From positions 1 to 37,381 of the forward strand of contig JANQFN010000521.1 in the NCBI GenBank assembly GCA_028277825.1: a stretch of DNA of 37,381 bases. Direction: 5' to 3'. The notes below the pieces were generated by a model, which worked only from the letters and a program-made list of their open reading frames with translations, searched no databases and was not told the origin of the DNA. Shown here piece by piece: positions 17,325-27,513 of this stretch. This DNA is from Desulfarculaceae bacterium. GTDB taxonomy: Bacteria > Desulfobacterota > Desulfarculia > Desulfarculales > Desulfarculaceae. How positions within the stretch are numbered: position 1 is the stretch's first letter; every line of letters starts with the position of its first letter. The translations under genes were made by a program, and so were the position numbers.

Positions 17325-18742
17325 TGCCCAAAGTGCCTTTCCCGCCTTTTGTTTCGCGTAGCGCCGACGAAGCGTCCTTGCCCGGGACCGTGGATGCCCG
17401 GCGGGTGGACTGCTATGCGGATATGGTGGGCGGGCAGGTGGTTTTTCGCAAAAAGCCGGGCACGGAGCTTTTCTGCGACCTGGGCGTCACCACTCCGGTT
17501 GATGCCCTGTACTGGTGGGATTCCAAGGACGTGGTGCTGGCGGTGTCTGGAGGCAATGTCTACCGGGTGACCAGCCAGGACGGCAATTTCTCCGACGTGA
17601 CCGGAGACGCCCTGAGCCCGGTGGGGCACACCTCCATCACCGATGATGGCACCTACGCCTTTTTCGCCAGCGGCGGCCGCATGGTGCACTACAACAACAG
17701 CGGCACTACCGTGCAACTGGCCGACAGTGACGCCCCCACGGTGGTTACGCACTTGGATTACCTGGATCAGTACATTTTGGCCCTGGTGGGTAACAGCTCC
17801 CAATTCCACCACTCGGACGTGGGCGCTTCCCTGAATTGGACGGCCACGGTTTTTGCCAACGCCGAATCCAACCCGGATGATCTGCTGGCCATGCACGTGG
17901 CCCACCGGGAAATAACCCTGTTTGGCACCAAGGGCATCGAGATTTTTTACAACGACGGCACCACGCCCTTCAGTCGTCTGGAGGGGTCGTACCAGGAGAT
18001 CGGCTGCATCGCGGCCAACAGCATTGTGAACGCCAACGGGGTGTGGATTTTTTTGAATAACGACCGCCAGGTGACCATGCTGGAGGGCCGCACCCCCCGG
18101 CTTAAGTCCGGGCCTTATGACGATGTGATCAGAAACATATCGGCGGTGGCCGACGCCTACGCGGTGTTCATCAGCCTGGGCCAGCATGCCTTTTATCTCC
18201 TAAGCTTCCCCAGCGAAAACCTGACCGTTGCCTATGACCTGGTGACCGATTCCTGGGCCGAGTGGGGCTATTGGAACAGCGCCAGCGGCGAGCACGACAT
18301 GTGGCCAGGCAAGTCTTACTGCTACGCCAAGCGCTGGCAACTGCACCTGGTGGGGGACCGCTCCACCGGCAAGATCTACAAGCTGAATCCCGCAGTGTAC
18401 CAGGATGCCGGCAACACCATCAGGAGCCTGCTCAGGTCCGGGCATCACGACCACGGCACCTTGCGCAGAAAGACCGTGGCCGAGTTGATCATCCGGGCCA
18501 AGCGGGGCCTGGGGGGCGTTTCGGGCGATGAGCCGGTGTTCACTATCCGGTGGCGGGACGACAACGGGCCCTGGGGCAATGAGGTCCAGGTGAGCTTGGG
18601 CAAGATCGGCGAAAACGAGTTTATCGCCCGGCTGGCCCCCATGGGGCAGTACCGCACCCGGCAGTACGAGATCGCCCATACGGACAATACCGATTTCGTG
18701 CTGGTGGAAATGGAAGAGCCGCAGGTGGAGTTGAGCGATTGA
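17324..18742 (+). CDS. P22 gp10-like packaged-DNA stabilisation/tail protein
   Basis: RRVDCYADMV...KKPGTELF...VDALYWWDSKDVVLAVSGGNVYRV...GTKGIEIFYNDGTTPFSRLEGSYQEIGCIAANSI...WIFLNNDRQVTML pattern. Confidence 0.7.
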   Translation: MPKVPFPPFVSRSADEASLPGTVDARRVDCYADMVGGQVVFRKKPGTELFCDLGVTTPVDALYWWDSKDVVLAVSGGNVYRVTSQDGNFSDVTGDALSPVGHTSITDDGTYAFFASGGRMVHYNNSGTTVQLADSDAPTVVTHLDYLDQYILALVGNSSQFHHSDVGASLNWTATVFANAESNPDDLLAMHVAHREITLFGTKGIEIFYNDGTTPFSRLEGSYQEIGCIAANSIVNANGVWIFLNNDRQVTMLEGRTPRLKSGPYDDVIRNISAVADAYAVFISLGQHAFYLLSFPSENLTVAYDLVTDSWAEWGYWNSASGEHDMWPGKSYCYAKRWQLHLVGDRSTGKIYKLNPAVYQDAGNTIRSLLRSGHHDHGTLRRKTVAELIIRAKRGLGGVSGDEPVFTIRWRDDNGPWGNEVQVSLGKIGENEFIARLAPMGQYRTRQYEIAHTDNTDFVLVEMEEPQVELSD

Positions 18743-18744
18743 GC

Positions 18745-19077
18745 ATGCAATGGCCACAGGTGCCCAGGGCCGGCAACGAGCGCAGCGTGGAGATGTGGCG
18801 CAATTTGGTGCTCAAGCACCTCAAGGGGTTGACGGCCAGTTTCACGTGGAACCCTGGCAGCTTGGCCGATGGCGCCGGCGAAACCAGCGCGGCTGTGATT
18901 GTGGCGGGGGCGGCCTTTGGGGACTTTGCGCAGGCGGCCGCGCCCTATGACCTACAGGACGTGCAGTGCACCGCCTACGTGTGCGCCGCGGGCACCGTGC
19001 GGGTGCGGCTGCAAAACGAGACAGGCGGAGTGGTGGACCTGGCCGAGGGCACCTGGAAGGTAAAGGTGACGAGTTGA
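18745..19077 (+). CDS. hypothetical structural protein
   Basis: ORF (TTG 18739 or ATG 18745). Confidence 0.5.
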   Translation: MQWPQVPRAGNERSVEMWRNLVLKHLKGLTASFTWNPGSLADGAGETSAAVIVAGAAFGDFAQAAAPYDLQDVQCTAYVCAAGTVRVRLQNETGGVVDLAEGTWKVKVTS

Positions 19078-19610
19078 GCGAAGGGCAAGCCATAAACATC
19101 GACATCGCGACAACCGACCCGGTGATGACCCTGGCCAGGATCGTTGATTTTGACGGTGCGGTGGCCCCGCTGGTGATGAGGGAGCGGATTTTCGCTCTGG
19201 AGGCGGAGCTTTCCAAATTGCCTCAAGCCGAACTGCCCATTGCCCACCATTTTGCCAAGGGGGTGTATGCCAGGGAAATGACCATGAGGGCCGGTGAGCT
19301 GGTTATCGGCAAGATACACCGCCTCCAGCACCTGAGCATCATCTCCCAGGGCGACGTGGCGGTGGCCACCGAATTTGGCATCAGGCGCTACCGGGCGCCT
19401 TTTACCTTTGTTTCCGAGCCAGGGGCCAAGCGGGTGATCTATGCCCATGAGGATACTGTTTGGACGACCATTCATGTCACCGACAAGACGGACGTGAACG
19501 AGATCGAAAAAGACATAATTGCACCCAATTACGACGACATACCCGAATTGATTGATGTGGCGGCAATTGGCGGGGAACCGGAGAAGGCAGAATGTCTTGG
19601 GTTGCCGTAG
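19074..19610 (+). CDS. cupin/jelly-roll-like phage protein
   Basis: GVYAREMTMRAGELVIGKIHRLQHLSIISQGDVAVATEFGIRRYRAPFTFVSEPGAKRVIYAHEDTVWTTIHVT; TTG start overlapping the previous stop. Confidence 0.6.
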   Translation: MSEGQAINIDIATTDPVMTLARIVDFDGAVAPLVMRERIFALEAELSKLPQAELPIAHHFAKGVYAREMTMRAGELVIGKIHRLQHLSIISQGDVAVATEFGIRRYRAPFTFVSEPGAKRVIYAHEDTVWTTIHVTDKTDVNEIEKDIIAPNYDDIPELIDVAAIGGEPEKAECLGLP

Positions 19611-20818
19611 CAATAGCCGGCGCGGCCGTGGTGGGCGGCATCGCCTCCACCGTGGCCGCCAACGAAGCGTCCAGCGGCGCTGAGGCCGCCGCCAACGCCC
19701 AGGCCCAGGGCGCCCGGGATGCGGCCGACGCCTCCATAAGGGCCGCCGAGATAGCCGCCGCCGCCAACATCAAGGCCGCGGAGCTGGCCGCCGGCGGCAT
19801 GGTGGAGGCCGCCGCCATCGCGGCCGAGGAATCCCGCCGGGCCCAGAAAGAGGCTTTGGCCTACATGGAACAGGCCAAGCAGGAGGCCTGGGGAATTCTG
19901 GATTCCACCATCGGGCAGGCCACCGGAGAGATCAGCACCGCTCAAAGCATGGCGGTGCAGGTGTTGGAGGATTTCGGGGACGAGACCGCTGCCCTGTACA
20001 AGCCCTATGTGGGCGCCGGTCCAAAGGCCTTGGCCGAATTACAAAACCTGGCCGCCCAGGGGGTGCAGATTCCGGCGGACCTGACCCAGAGCCCCTATTA
20101 CGGCCTGTATTCATTCCAACAACAGCAGCAGGACAAGGCCATCAAACAGGCCTTGGCGGCCCGGGGAATCCTGGACAGTGGCTATGGCATCACCGAACAG
20201 ATCAAGGCTGACACCGGCCTGACCCAGAGCTTCGCCGCAGACGAATACAACCGGGCTGTGGACGACTGGACGCGCTCGGTGAGCGTGCACGGAGATTTGC
20301 TCAACACCGGATTCGCGGCCACCGGCAATTTGGCCAATACCTATCAGGTGACCGCGGCAAACCTGGCGGACGTGATCAAGTGGGGCGGGGCGGCACGGGC
20401 CAATCTGCTTTCGGCCAACAGCGCGGCCAAGGCCAACGCCGCCATGGGGGCGGGCTCCCAGGGCGCGAACGTCATCAGCAACACCGGCTCCCAACTGGCC
20501 AACATCCAAACCCAGTTGGGCACCAACTTGAGCAATGTGGCTCTAGCCGAGGGTGCCAACGCGGCGGCCATAGCCCAGAGACAGGGAGACAACCTAAGCG
20601 CCATTTACATGAACAACGCCGCGAATCAGGCCCAAATGATGAACGCGGCGGCCCAGAGCCGGGCGAACCTATACACCAATTACGGCAACCTGGCCATGGG
20701 CGCGGCCAACGCCTATGCGGGTTACGCGGGTTGGCAGGCCTATTTGAAAAGCAGGCAGACGCCCACCACCACATCGGCGGCCCAGCCTGACCCATACGCT
20801 GGCTGGAACCTTTATTAG
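19592..20818 (+). CDS. DNA ejection / internal virion-like protein
   Basis: Ala-rich hydrophobic N-terminus, helical Ala/Gln/Asn-rich repeats, position after the tail module. Confidence 0.5.
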   Translation: MSWVAVAIAGAAVVGGIASTVAANEASSGAEAAANAQAQGARDAADASIRAAEIAAAANIKAAELAAGGMVEAAAIAAEESRRAQKEALAYMEQAKQEAWGILDSTIGQATGEISTAQSMAVQVLEDFGDETAALYKPYVGAGPKALAELQNLAAQGVQIPADLTQSPYYGLYSFQQQQQDKAIKQALAARGILDSGYGITEQIKADTGLTQSFAADEYNRAVDDWTRSVSVHGDLLNTGFAATGNLANTYQVTAANLADVIKWGGAARANLLSANSAAKANAAMGAGSQGANVISNTGSQLANIQTQLGTNLSNVALAEGANAAAIAQRQGDNLSAIYMNNAANQAQMMNAAAQSRANLYTNYGNLAMGAANAYAGYAGWQAYLKSRQTPTTTSAAQPDPYAGWNLY

Positions 20819-20828
20819 GGAGTAAGCC

Positions 20829-21866
20829 ATGGCGCAACCATATCAAGTGGATGGCAAATGGTGGATCATCCCCGACGGCAGTTATCAGCCGATTTCTTAT
20901 ACGCCGCCGTCTGAGAGCAGGGCGCCGGCCGCTAAGAAGCCTGCGCCCAAGCCCGCAGAACCCCCCAACCCAGGCAATTGGTCTCCGGAGTGGGCCAAGA
21001 AAGCGGCTGAAAAAAGGGCAAAGATTGCTGAGCAAAAGCCCGCGCCGCCGGTTTATATGCACCCCGAGCGGGCCAAGCGCGTAGAGGAAAAGACTACCTT
21101 GGCGGACCTGAACCGGGAGCGGAATCAAGCCTTGCTTGGGGTTGATCCGGCAGAGGTGGGGTACCCGGGCGATTTGCAGGGTCTAGAGGTGCCCCTTGGT
21201 CCCATAGAACACTTGGGCGGTCTCAATCCCGGCGCCTACGGCTACCCCGGCGACCTGCCCAGGGGATACAGCGACTACAACCATCTTATGGGCCTTGGGC
21301 CGACCGCCTATGGCTATCCGGGCGACCTGGGACTGCCCAGACCCCAGATAAACCTGACCGCAATACAGCGGGCGAATCAAGAGAACAAGGGCACCACCAT
21401 GGCCACGGCGCAGCCCTCCACCCTGGGGACATTGGCCGGGGGCGGTGCCACGTTTGTGAATCCCAGGCCCACCTTGGCAGGCGTGGTGCAGCCCGCTCCA
21501 CCTCAGGGACCGTTTCAGTTTGTGAACTATGACGGCCCCGGAGCCAACGGCGGTGCCGTGGTCGGCCCAGATGGCAAAAGGCGGCACATCTACGGGGATG
21601 CCCCCCCAGCCGATATTTTCCCTGATCCAAGACCAATGAGCAACACCGTTCCGGTCACCCCGGGAGCGCCGGCAGTACCCCAATATGACCCAACAGGCAA
21701 GCACGTTTATCAGACCACCCAACACCAAACGGGCAATAACCAGGGGAGCCTGGCAGACGCCTACAACATGGCGGCCAGCAACCGGGGCAACCTCTACGCC
21801 GGCCAGACCGGGAACCAATACCAGGACTACTTGGCCGCCTGGCGACAGTATATGGGAGGCCAATAA
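20829..21866 (+). CDS. proline-rich virion-module protein with YGYPGDL repeats
   Basis: Three copies: VGYPGDL, YGYPGDL, YGYPGDL. Confidence 0.55.
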   Translation: MAQPYQVDGKWWIIPDGSYQPISYTPPSESRAPAAKKPAPKPAEPPNPGNWSPEWAKKAAEKRAKIAEQKPAPPVYMHPERAKRVEEKTTLADLNRERNQALLGVDPAEVGYPGDLQGLEVPLGPIEHLGGLNPGAYGYPGDLPRGYSDYNHLMGLGPTAYGYPGDLGLPRPQINLTAIQRANQENKGTTMATAQPSTLGTLAGGGATFVNPRPTLAGVVQPAPPQGPFQFVNYDGPGANGGAVVGPDGKRRHIYGDAPPADIFPDPRPMSNTVPVTPGAPAVPQYDPTGKHVYQTTQHQTGNNQGSLADAYNMAASNRGNLYAGQTGNQYQDYLAAWRQYMGGQ

Positions 21867-22975
21867 TGGCTCGAATCGATCACAGGCTTTTGGCCAACAT
21901 CCCCAATGCCCATATCGGGGGTTACTTGGGAGCCCAGCGGGCGACCCTGAACGACCTTCAAATGGACGCCCATGCCAGGCAGCAGCGACAAGAGGCCAAT
22001 TTGGGCAGCTTGTTTGCCAGCCGGGGGGAGGGCGAGACCTACGGCGAAATGGCCGCAAGGGGGGCCGACATGGGCCTTTCCCCCAACATGATCCTGCGAC
22101 TGGAGGGCATGGGACAGACCGAGCGGCAGATAGCCGCCAACGATCAACAACGCAGGATCGCCAATCAGCAAAGAGGGCGGGAGTTCGCCCTCAAAGAAGT
22201 CAATTCGTGGGCTTCTCGGCAAAAAGCCATTACTCAACAGTACATCAATGCCAAAGACCAGAAGGGGCTGGATGCCGCCATAGCCATGGCCAAGACCGAG
22301 GCGGCCAAATCCAAGAACCCGGGCATCAGGCGCATGGGCGAAATGATGCAGGGCATCACCATCGGTCAAAACGGTGAGGTGAACAAGTCCACAATGCGCA
22401 TGACCGGCAAGGAGGCCCGGGAAAGCCTTGGTGTCACCGGATATGACGACAACGATTACGTGGAAGTCACCGTTCAGACCAACACTAAGAACGTGTTGGG
22501 GTCCAAGGAGATTGATACGCCGAAAAAGCAAAAGGTCAAATCTTCGGTGCACACCCGGCAGAACCCAGAGACCGGCGAAACCGAAGTGGTGCGGGTGTAC
22601 GAGGATGGCCGGGAGCCGGTGGTTACGAATCTTGGTGTGGACCTCCGCACTGCGGATGCCACCAGAAAGGCCATCAACCAGGGGTTGGCGCTGATTAACA
22701 AGATACAGTCTGGCTCCGAACTGGATCAGTACATCAAGACCAAGTTGGCTGAAATCGGGGTGGAGGGTGCCACCGTTGAGGCGGGAGACAAGAAGACCAT
22801 AATCCGGGAAATCAAGGAAAATGTGGACGCGTTCAAGAAGCGCTTGAAGGTCATGGAAAAAGGGGGCGGCGGTGATGATTTGCCCCCTGGAGTGAGCGAG
22901 GCCGACATTCAGCACACCATGAAAGCGCACGGCTTGACCAGGGAGCAAGTTTTGGAGCGTCTGGGGAATAGATAA
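21866..22975 (+). CDS. putative ejection/internal virion protein
   Basis: 369-aa helical ORF in the ejection module. Confidence 0.5.
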   Translation: MARIDHRLLANIPNAHIGGYLGAQRATLNDLQMDAHARQQRQEANLGSLFASRGEGETYGEMAARGADMGLSPNMILRLEGMGQTERQIAANDQQRRIANQQRGREFALKEVNSWASRQKAITQQYINAKDQKGLDAAIAMAKTEAAKSKNPGIRRMGEMMQGITIGQNGEVNKSTMRMTGKEARESLGVTGYDDNDYVEVTVQTNTKNVLGSKEIDTPKKQKVKSSVHTRQNPETGETEVVRVYEDGREPVVTNLGVDLRTADATRKAINQGLALINKIQSGSELDQYIKTKLAEIGVEGATVEAGDKKTIIREIKENVDAFKKRLKVMEKGGGGDDLPPGVSEADIQHTMKAHGLTREQVLERLGNR

Positions 22976-25900
22976 TGCCAAGGGATTTGCTGGCACAACA
23001 ACCCAGAGACCTCTTGGCTGACCAGCCGAGGGATTTGCTGGCGGGCATGATGCCCGGATACGGCGCCGCCGCCGAGGGTGCACCTGTGCCTGGCGGGGAT
23101 TACGAGGCCGGCTTACAGGGCATTATGCAAACACCCTATACCCAGCCCCTACCCGAAGCCGTAGGGGCGATTGACGAGCTTGTTAGCCCCACCATTCAAG
23201 GGACATTACCGGGAAGCGGCTTAGTTGCCCCCGGCAATATCGACCTAAATAACCGGCCCAAAATCTACAACCCAGACGGGACGATCAGCACCGAGCTTTC
23301 CTTTAGCTTCAACGATGGACAGAATGAAGTTCTAATCCCCAGCATCGTCAACGGCCGGGTGCTTTCCCAGGAACAGGCCATACAACACTATTTCAACACC
23401 GGGGACCACCTAGGCAAGTTTGACTCTATTGAGGCCGCAAACGCCGCAGCCGAGCAAACCCACAACCGCAAGCAACCACAGCAAGACGAAACCACAATAG
23501 GCGGGGCCCTTATTGAAGGCATTAAAAACATCGCCAGGGGCCGCCTTGGAGCTATTCAGGGCGTTTTGGAGGCAGGTGGCCGGGATCAGTTTAGGACTGT
23601 GTACGAGCAGGCCGGTTGGGATCAGGCCACGCTGGACAAGATAGAGACGGAGGTAGACAAGGATGATCCTATTTTGCCAGCCGTCCGTAGGGCTGTTGAC
23701 TCCGAACTGCTAAAGCCCGATGAAGCGCAAGCCGGGTCCGATAGCTTGTTACATCAAGTAGTCCAGGCCGCGCCCGACTACGCCGCCATGATCGCCTCTG
23801 CCTTGGTGCATCCTGGCTTTGCGGCCGCAACTATCTCAAGCCAGTTGCTTGGTAGCTCATACCTAGAAAACCTTGAAAGCAGCGGAGATAGGGAGGCGTC
23901 CTTTACCGGGGCCCTGATTTCCACCGCCGGCCAGTTGCCCCTTGAGGCTATCGGTATAGGAAAGGTTACCAAACTGTTTACCAAGTCGCTTAATGGTCTT
24001 GCCAAAAGAGCCTTAGCGTCTGGCGAGGTTTCTTTGGTTGAGGGAGTTACGGAGGCTTTGCAGCGCTTGCCCGAAGTGGCGGGCAGCCTGTATGCCCAAA
24101 ACCCCAATGCTACTTTAGAGGAATTTGCACAGAAATTTGCCGACAGGATGCCCCATACCTTGCGGGAAGCTTGGCAGGCCGGCCAGGTGGGCGCAATTCT
24201 TGGCTTGGTGGGCGGTGGTGTTGTAGCCTCAACCCGCCCTTTGGGCGCATCCCCAAAAGAGCTTGGACTTTCCCAGTCACCCCAGCCGGCGGCAGAGGCC
24301 CCTGTGGCCGAACCGCCGGCAGCGCTCCAGCCACAATCACCCCCCATCCCCGGCGAGGCCCCCGCCCCTGGGCCGGAAGCAACCGCCACCGCCCTTTCGC
24401 CCGAGGCGGGAGTCTCGCCGGGCCTTCCTAGCGTTACTGCGCCGCAAAAGAAAGTAGCCCCTCCTGTGGTCAAAGCTGTGTCTCCCGAAGAATTCGCCAG
24501 GCTATCCATTGAACAGGGTGACATGATTAGGACGCCGGGACTGGCCTTGGCCGGAAAGGTGGTCGGCGAAGGCACGATTGGTAAAGGCATACCGGCCTGG
24601 AGGGTGGACGCGGGACCGCAGAAGGGCGAAACCCTGATTCCCAAAGACCAGGCCGAACTTTGGCAAAAGCCGGGATTTGAGGCCGTACAGGGGGTGAGTT
24701 CTCTTGAAGAGGCGGAGGCGCGGCTGGACCAAAGGGTAGATGAGAACATAGGCGAGGTGGTGCCTCCGGTGGGCCTATCGGTAAAACAGGTGGTCGCGCC
24801 GGTGGCGCCGGAAAGAGCCTCCACCTATCAATTCAAAGACCCAGAGACCGAGGAACGCTTTCAGGCCGCCAGGGGCGTGAAACGGGAAAGCCTGGCGGCC
24901 AAGACCAAGGCCGTCCTCACCTCCATCAAGAACAAGGCCACCAGGGAGTTTGAGCACCTGCCCCGGGGGGCCGAATTCGCCCCCATGAGAAGCGACCTTT
25001 TACGCATGGGCAAGGCCAGGGGCGTTGCCGAGGGTACGGCCACCAAATACATTCAGGGCATCACCACCGGCCTGAACAGCGCCTCATTCGAGATATTCCG
25101 CCGCAAGGTAATTTTGGATGATATGGCGGCTGAACTGGAGTCCAACCCGGATACTGATTTGGCCTTTGGGTTTACCCCCGAGACCCTGGGCGACGAGCTG
25201 GCCTCATTGAACGCACAGGTGGCGGCCATGCCGGAGGTGGCGCGTGCCCTGGAGGACCGCAAGGCGCTCTGGAGCGCACTGCCCGAAACATATATAGCAG
25301 CCATGAAGGACATTGGGTTCAATGTCGACAACCTCACCAAAAAGGATTATTTCAGGCGCCAGATATTGGCTTGGCAACAGGTGGACCGGATTGTCCAGGG
25401 GGCGGGCAGTAGGGCCAGAACCCCCGCCGGGCGCAGCCACTTGAAGAAGCGCACCGGCAAGGGCGGGCAGGACTACAACACCGATTACCTCCAAGCTGAA
25501 CACCAAGTTGTCTCTCAAATGCTGCACGACATGGAGGTGGCACGGCTGCTGAAGAACACCCGGGAAAACTACGACATCTCCGACACTTTGAAAAGGGAGG
25601 CCAAGGGAGAAGGGCTGGAAGATTGGCGGGGGTTGATTCCCGAGGGATATGTGGAGTGGCAGCCCAGGGAGGGGCACGCCTTTTATTTGGCCGACTCCAT
25701 CCCGGCCAAACTGGCCGAAGAAGTGGCCACCGGGCAGCTTGAGACCATCCTGGGCAAAAGCCTGGCGGGACAATTGCGTAAGGTCCTGGCCATGGGCCCC
25801 CGGCGCACCGCCTATGTGATTTCCCAGGAGGTGGCCGACACTCTGAATAACATCTCACAGTCCAAGTCGCATAACTTCATGGGTGAAGCCAGCCGAAAGC

Positions 25901-27510
25901 TGCTGAGAAGCTGGAAGCGATGGACTTTGATTTCCCCCCGCCGGTACTTCAAGTACAACCTGCGCAACTTGACCGGCGACGCGGAGGCGATGTTCGTGGG
26001 CAACCCTCGCGCCTTTTTGAAGGTGCCCCAGGCCACCGGTGAGTTGTTTGATGTGTATTACGGCAAAAAGGCGCTCACTCCAGAGATGAAGGAGTGGTTC
26101 TCCCGGGGCGGCACTTTGGGTAATTTGCAGGTTCAGGAGATGGGCGCAATCAGCGGTTTGTCCACTTTTAAAAAGCTGATGGACAAAAAGGACGCGGGCA
26201 AGAAAAACCTCAATGTCTGGAAAAAGTACTGGGAGCTGGCCCGGATCAGTACCGACATGCGCGAGGGCATTCTGAGGTACGCCGCCTATTTAGACTATTT
26301 GGGCCAGATGAAAAAAAGTCCGGACGGGCGGCCCAAGAATTTTGGCGCCTCCCGGCCAGAAGAGGTGATGGCCCTTAAGGATATCCACGACCGGGCCTAC
26401 TGGCTGTCCAACGAACTGCTGGGGGCCTATGACCGGGTGTCTGTGGCGGGCCAGGGCATGAGGGAGCACCTGTATCCCTTCTGGTCATGGAAAGAGGTGA
26501 ACTTCAAGCGGTATGTGGGGCTGTTCAAAAACGCCACTGAGGACCGCAAGCTAGCCGGGGCGGTGGGGCGCAAAGTTTTGGGCAAGGCCGCCAACCCCAT
26601 AACCTACATTCGCGTTGGGCGCTTTGTCATCATGGCCTCGGCCTTCTGGGGCGGGCTTCAAGCTTACAACCATCTTTTCTGGCCGGAAGAGGAAAAAGAG
26701 TTGCCGGCGGAGGTGCGCAACCGGACCCACATCGTTTTGGGCCGGGACTCCGACGGCAAGGTGATGTATTTCTCCCGGCTGGGCACCCTGGGCGATTTTC
26801 TGGAGTGGTTCGGGCTGGACGCTGCCCCGCAACATTTCCAGGCCTGGGCCAACGGCGTGGCCAGCGTGGCGGATATCGCTAAGCATATAGCAGAAGCGCC
26901 GCTAAAGATGCTGATCCAGGGCGCCACCCCGTTTTTCAAAACCCCAGCCGAGGTGATCACCCGCAGAAACCTTTTCCCGGACCCACTAAACCCGGGAACC
27001 ATCAGGGACCGTGGCCTGCATATTGCCCGTTCGCTGGGTTTGGAGAACGAGTACAAGGCCCTGATGGGAGTGCCCGGCGAACCCTATGCCGAAACCTTAC
27101 CCAAGGCCTTCATCTATAAGTCCGACCCGTTTGAGGCTGGCTACCGGGACATCCTGAGCGCCAAGCGAGAGTTTTTGGAAAAGGAGGGCAAGGGGTCCGA
27201 GGGCTTCTGGATCACTCCCAGGGGCAACGCCCTTTATTACCTTAAGCTGGCCTGGCGCTACGGACAGAAAAAAGAGGCAGCCAAGTATTACCAGGAATAC
27301 CGGGCCCTGGGCGGAACGGATAAGGGCATGAGGCGGTCCCTGGAAACCATGAACCCGCTGTACGGCCTTGATCCGGTGGAGACCGTCAAGTTCCTGGACG
27401 GCCTGGACGACAGCCAAAAAAACGCCCTAGTCAGGGCCATAGCGTTTTACAACTACACGCTGCTTGGGGGCCAGAAGGTGCCCAAAAAGAAAGCTTTTAA
27501 GGGGGAATAA
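22975..27510 (+). CDS. giant (1511 aa) internal virion / polyvalent-like protein
   Basis: N-terminal PRDLLA triplicate; KIYNPDGTISTELSFSFNDGQNEVLIPSIVNGRVLSQEQAIQHYFNTGDHLGKFDSIEAANAAAEQTHNR domain seen in podovirus internal virion proteins; position after other ejection genes. Confidence 0.6.
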   Translation: MPRDLLAQQPRDLLADQPRDLLAGMMPGYGAAAEGAPVPGGDYEAGLQGIMQTPYTQPLPEAVGAIDELVSPTIQGTLPGSGLVAPGNIDLNNRPKIYNPDGTISTELSFSFNDGQNEVLIPSIVNGRVLSQEQAIQHYFNTGDHLGKFDSIEAANAAAEQTHNRKQPQQDETTIGGALIEGIKNIARGRLGAIQGVLEAGGRDQFRTVYEQAGWDQATLDKIETEVDKDDPILPAVRRAVDSELLKPDEAQAGSDSLLHQVVQAAPDYAAMIASALVHPGFAAATISSQLLGSSYLENLESSGDREASFTGALISTAGQLPLEAIGIGKVTKLFTKSLNGLAKRALASGEVSLVEGVTEALQRLPEVAGSLYAQNPNATLEEFAQKFADRMPHTLREAWQAGQVGAILGLVGGGVVASTRPLGASPKELGLSQSPQPAAEAPVAEPPAALQPQSPPIPGEAPAPGPEATATALSPEAGVSPGLPSVTAPQKKVAPPVVKAVSPEEFARLSIEQGDMIRTPGLALAGKVVGEGTIGKGIPAWRVDAGPQKGETLIPKDQAELWQKPGFEAVQGVSSLEEAEARLDQRVDENIGEVVPPVGLSVKQVVAPVAPERASTYQFKDPETEERFQAARGVKRESLAAKTKAVLTSIKNKATREFEHLPRGAEFAPMRSDLLRMGKARGVAEGTATKYIQGITTGLNSASFEIFRRKVILDDMAAELESNPDTDLAFGFTPETLGDELASLNAQVAAMPEVARALEDRKALWSALPETYIAAMKDIGFNVDNLTKKDYFRRQILAWQQVDRIVQGAGSRARTPAGRSHLKKRTGKGGQDYNTDYLQAEHQVVSQMLHDMEVARLLKNTRENYDISDTLKREAKGEGLEDWRGLIPEGYVEWQPREGHAFYLADSIPAKLAEEVATGQLETILGKSLAGQLRKVLAMGPRRTAYVISQEVADTLNNISQSKSHNFMGEASRKLLRSWKRWTLISPRRYFKYNLRNLTGDAEAMFVGNPRAFLKVPQATGELFDVYYGKKALTPEMKEWFSRGGTLGNLQVQEMGAISGLSTFKKLMDKKDAGKKNLNVWKKYWELARISTDMREGILRYAAYLDYLGQMKKSPDGRPKNFGASRPEEVMALKDIHDRAYWLSNELLGAYDRVSVAGQGMREHLYPFWSWKEVNFKRYVGLFKNATEDRKLAGAVGRKVLGKAANPITYIRVGRFVIMASAFWGGLQAYNHLFWPEEEKELPAEVRNRTHIVLGRDSDGKVMYFSRLGTLGDFLEWFGLDAAPQHFQAWANGVASVADIAKHIAEAPLKMLIQGATPFFKTPAEVITRRNLFPDPLNPGTIRDRGLHIARSLGLENEYKALMGVPGEPYAETLPKAFIYKSDPFEAGYRDILSAKREFLEKEGKGSEGFWITPRGNALYYLKLAWRYGQKKEAAKYYQEYRALGGTDKGMRRSLETMNPLYGLDPVETVKFLDGLDDSQKNALVRAIAFYNYTLLGGQKVPKKKAFKGE

Positions 27511-27513
27511 ACG

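Noticed and set aside
17285-18187. 300-aa minus-strand ORF
   Set aside because: Opposite gp10-like gene; His/Val/Gly-rich antisense artefact.
21827-23083. 418-aa minus-strand ORF
   Set aside because: Antisense to two sense genes with coherent coding; no RBS or domain signal.
24240-24460. Alternate plus-frame ORFs over the Pro/Ala-rich linker of the 1511-aa gene
   Set aside because: Low-complexity GC-rich linker generates spurious frames; no start signals.
23778-24824. 348-aa minus-strand ORF inside the 1511-aa gene
   Set aside because: Ala/Ser/Thr-rich antisense translation; sense frame is coherent.
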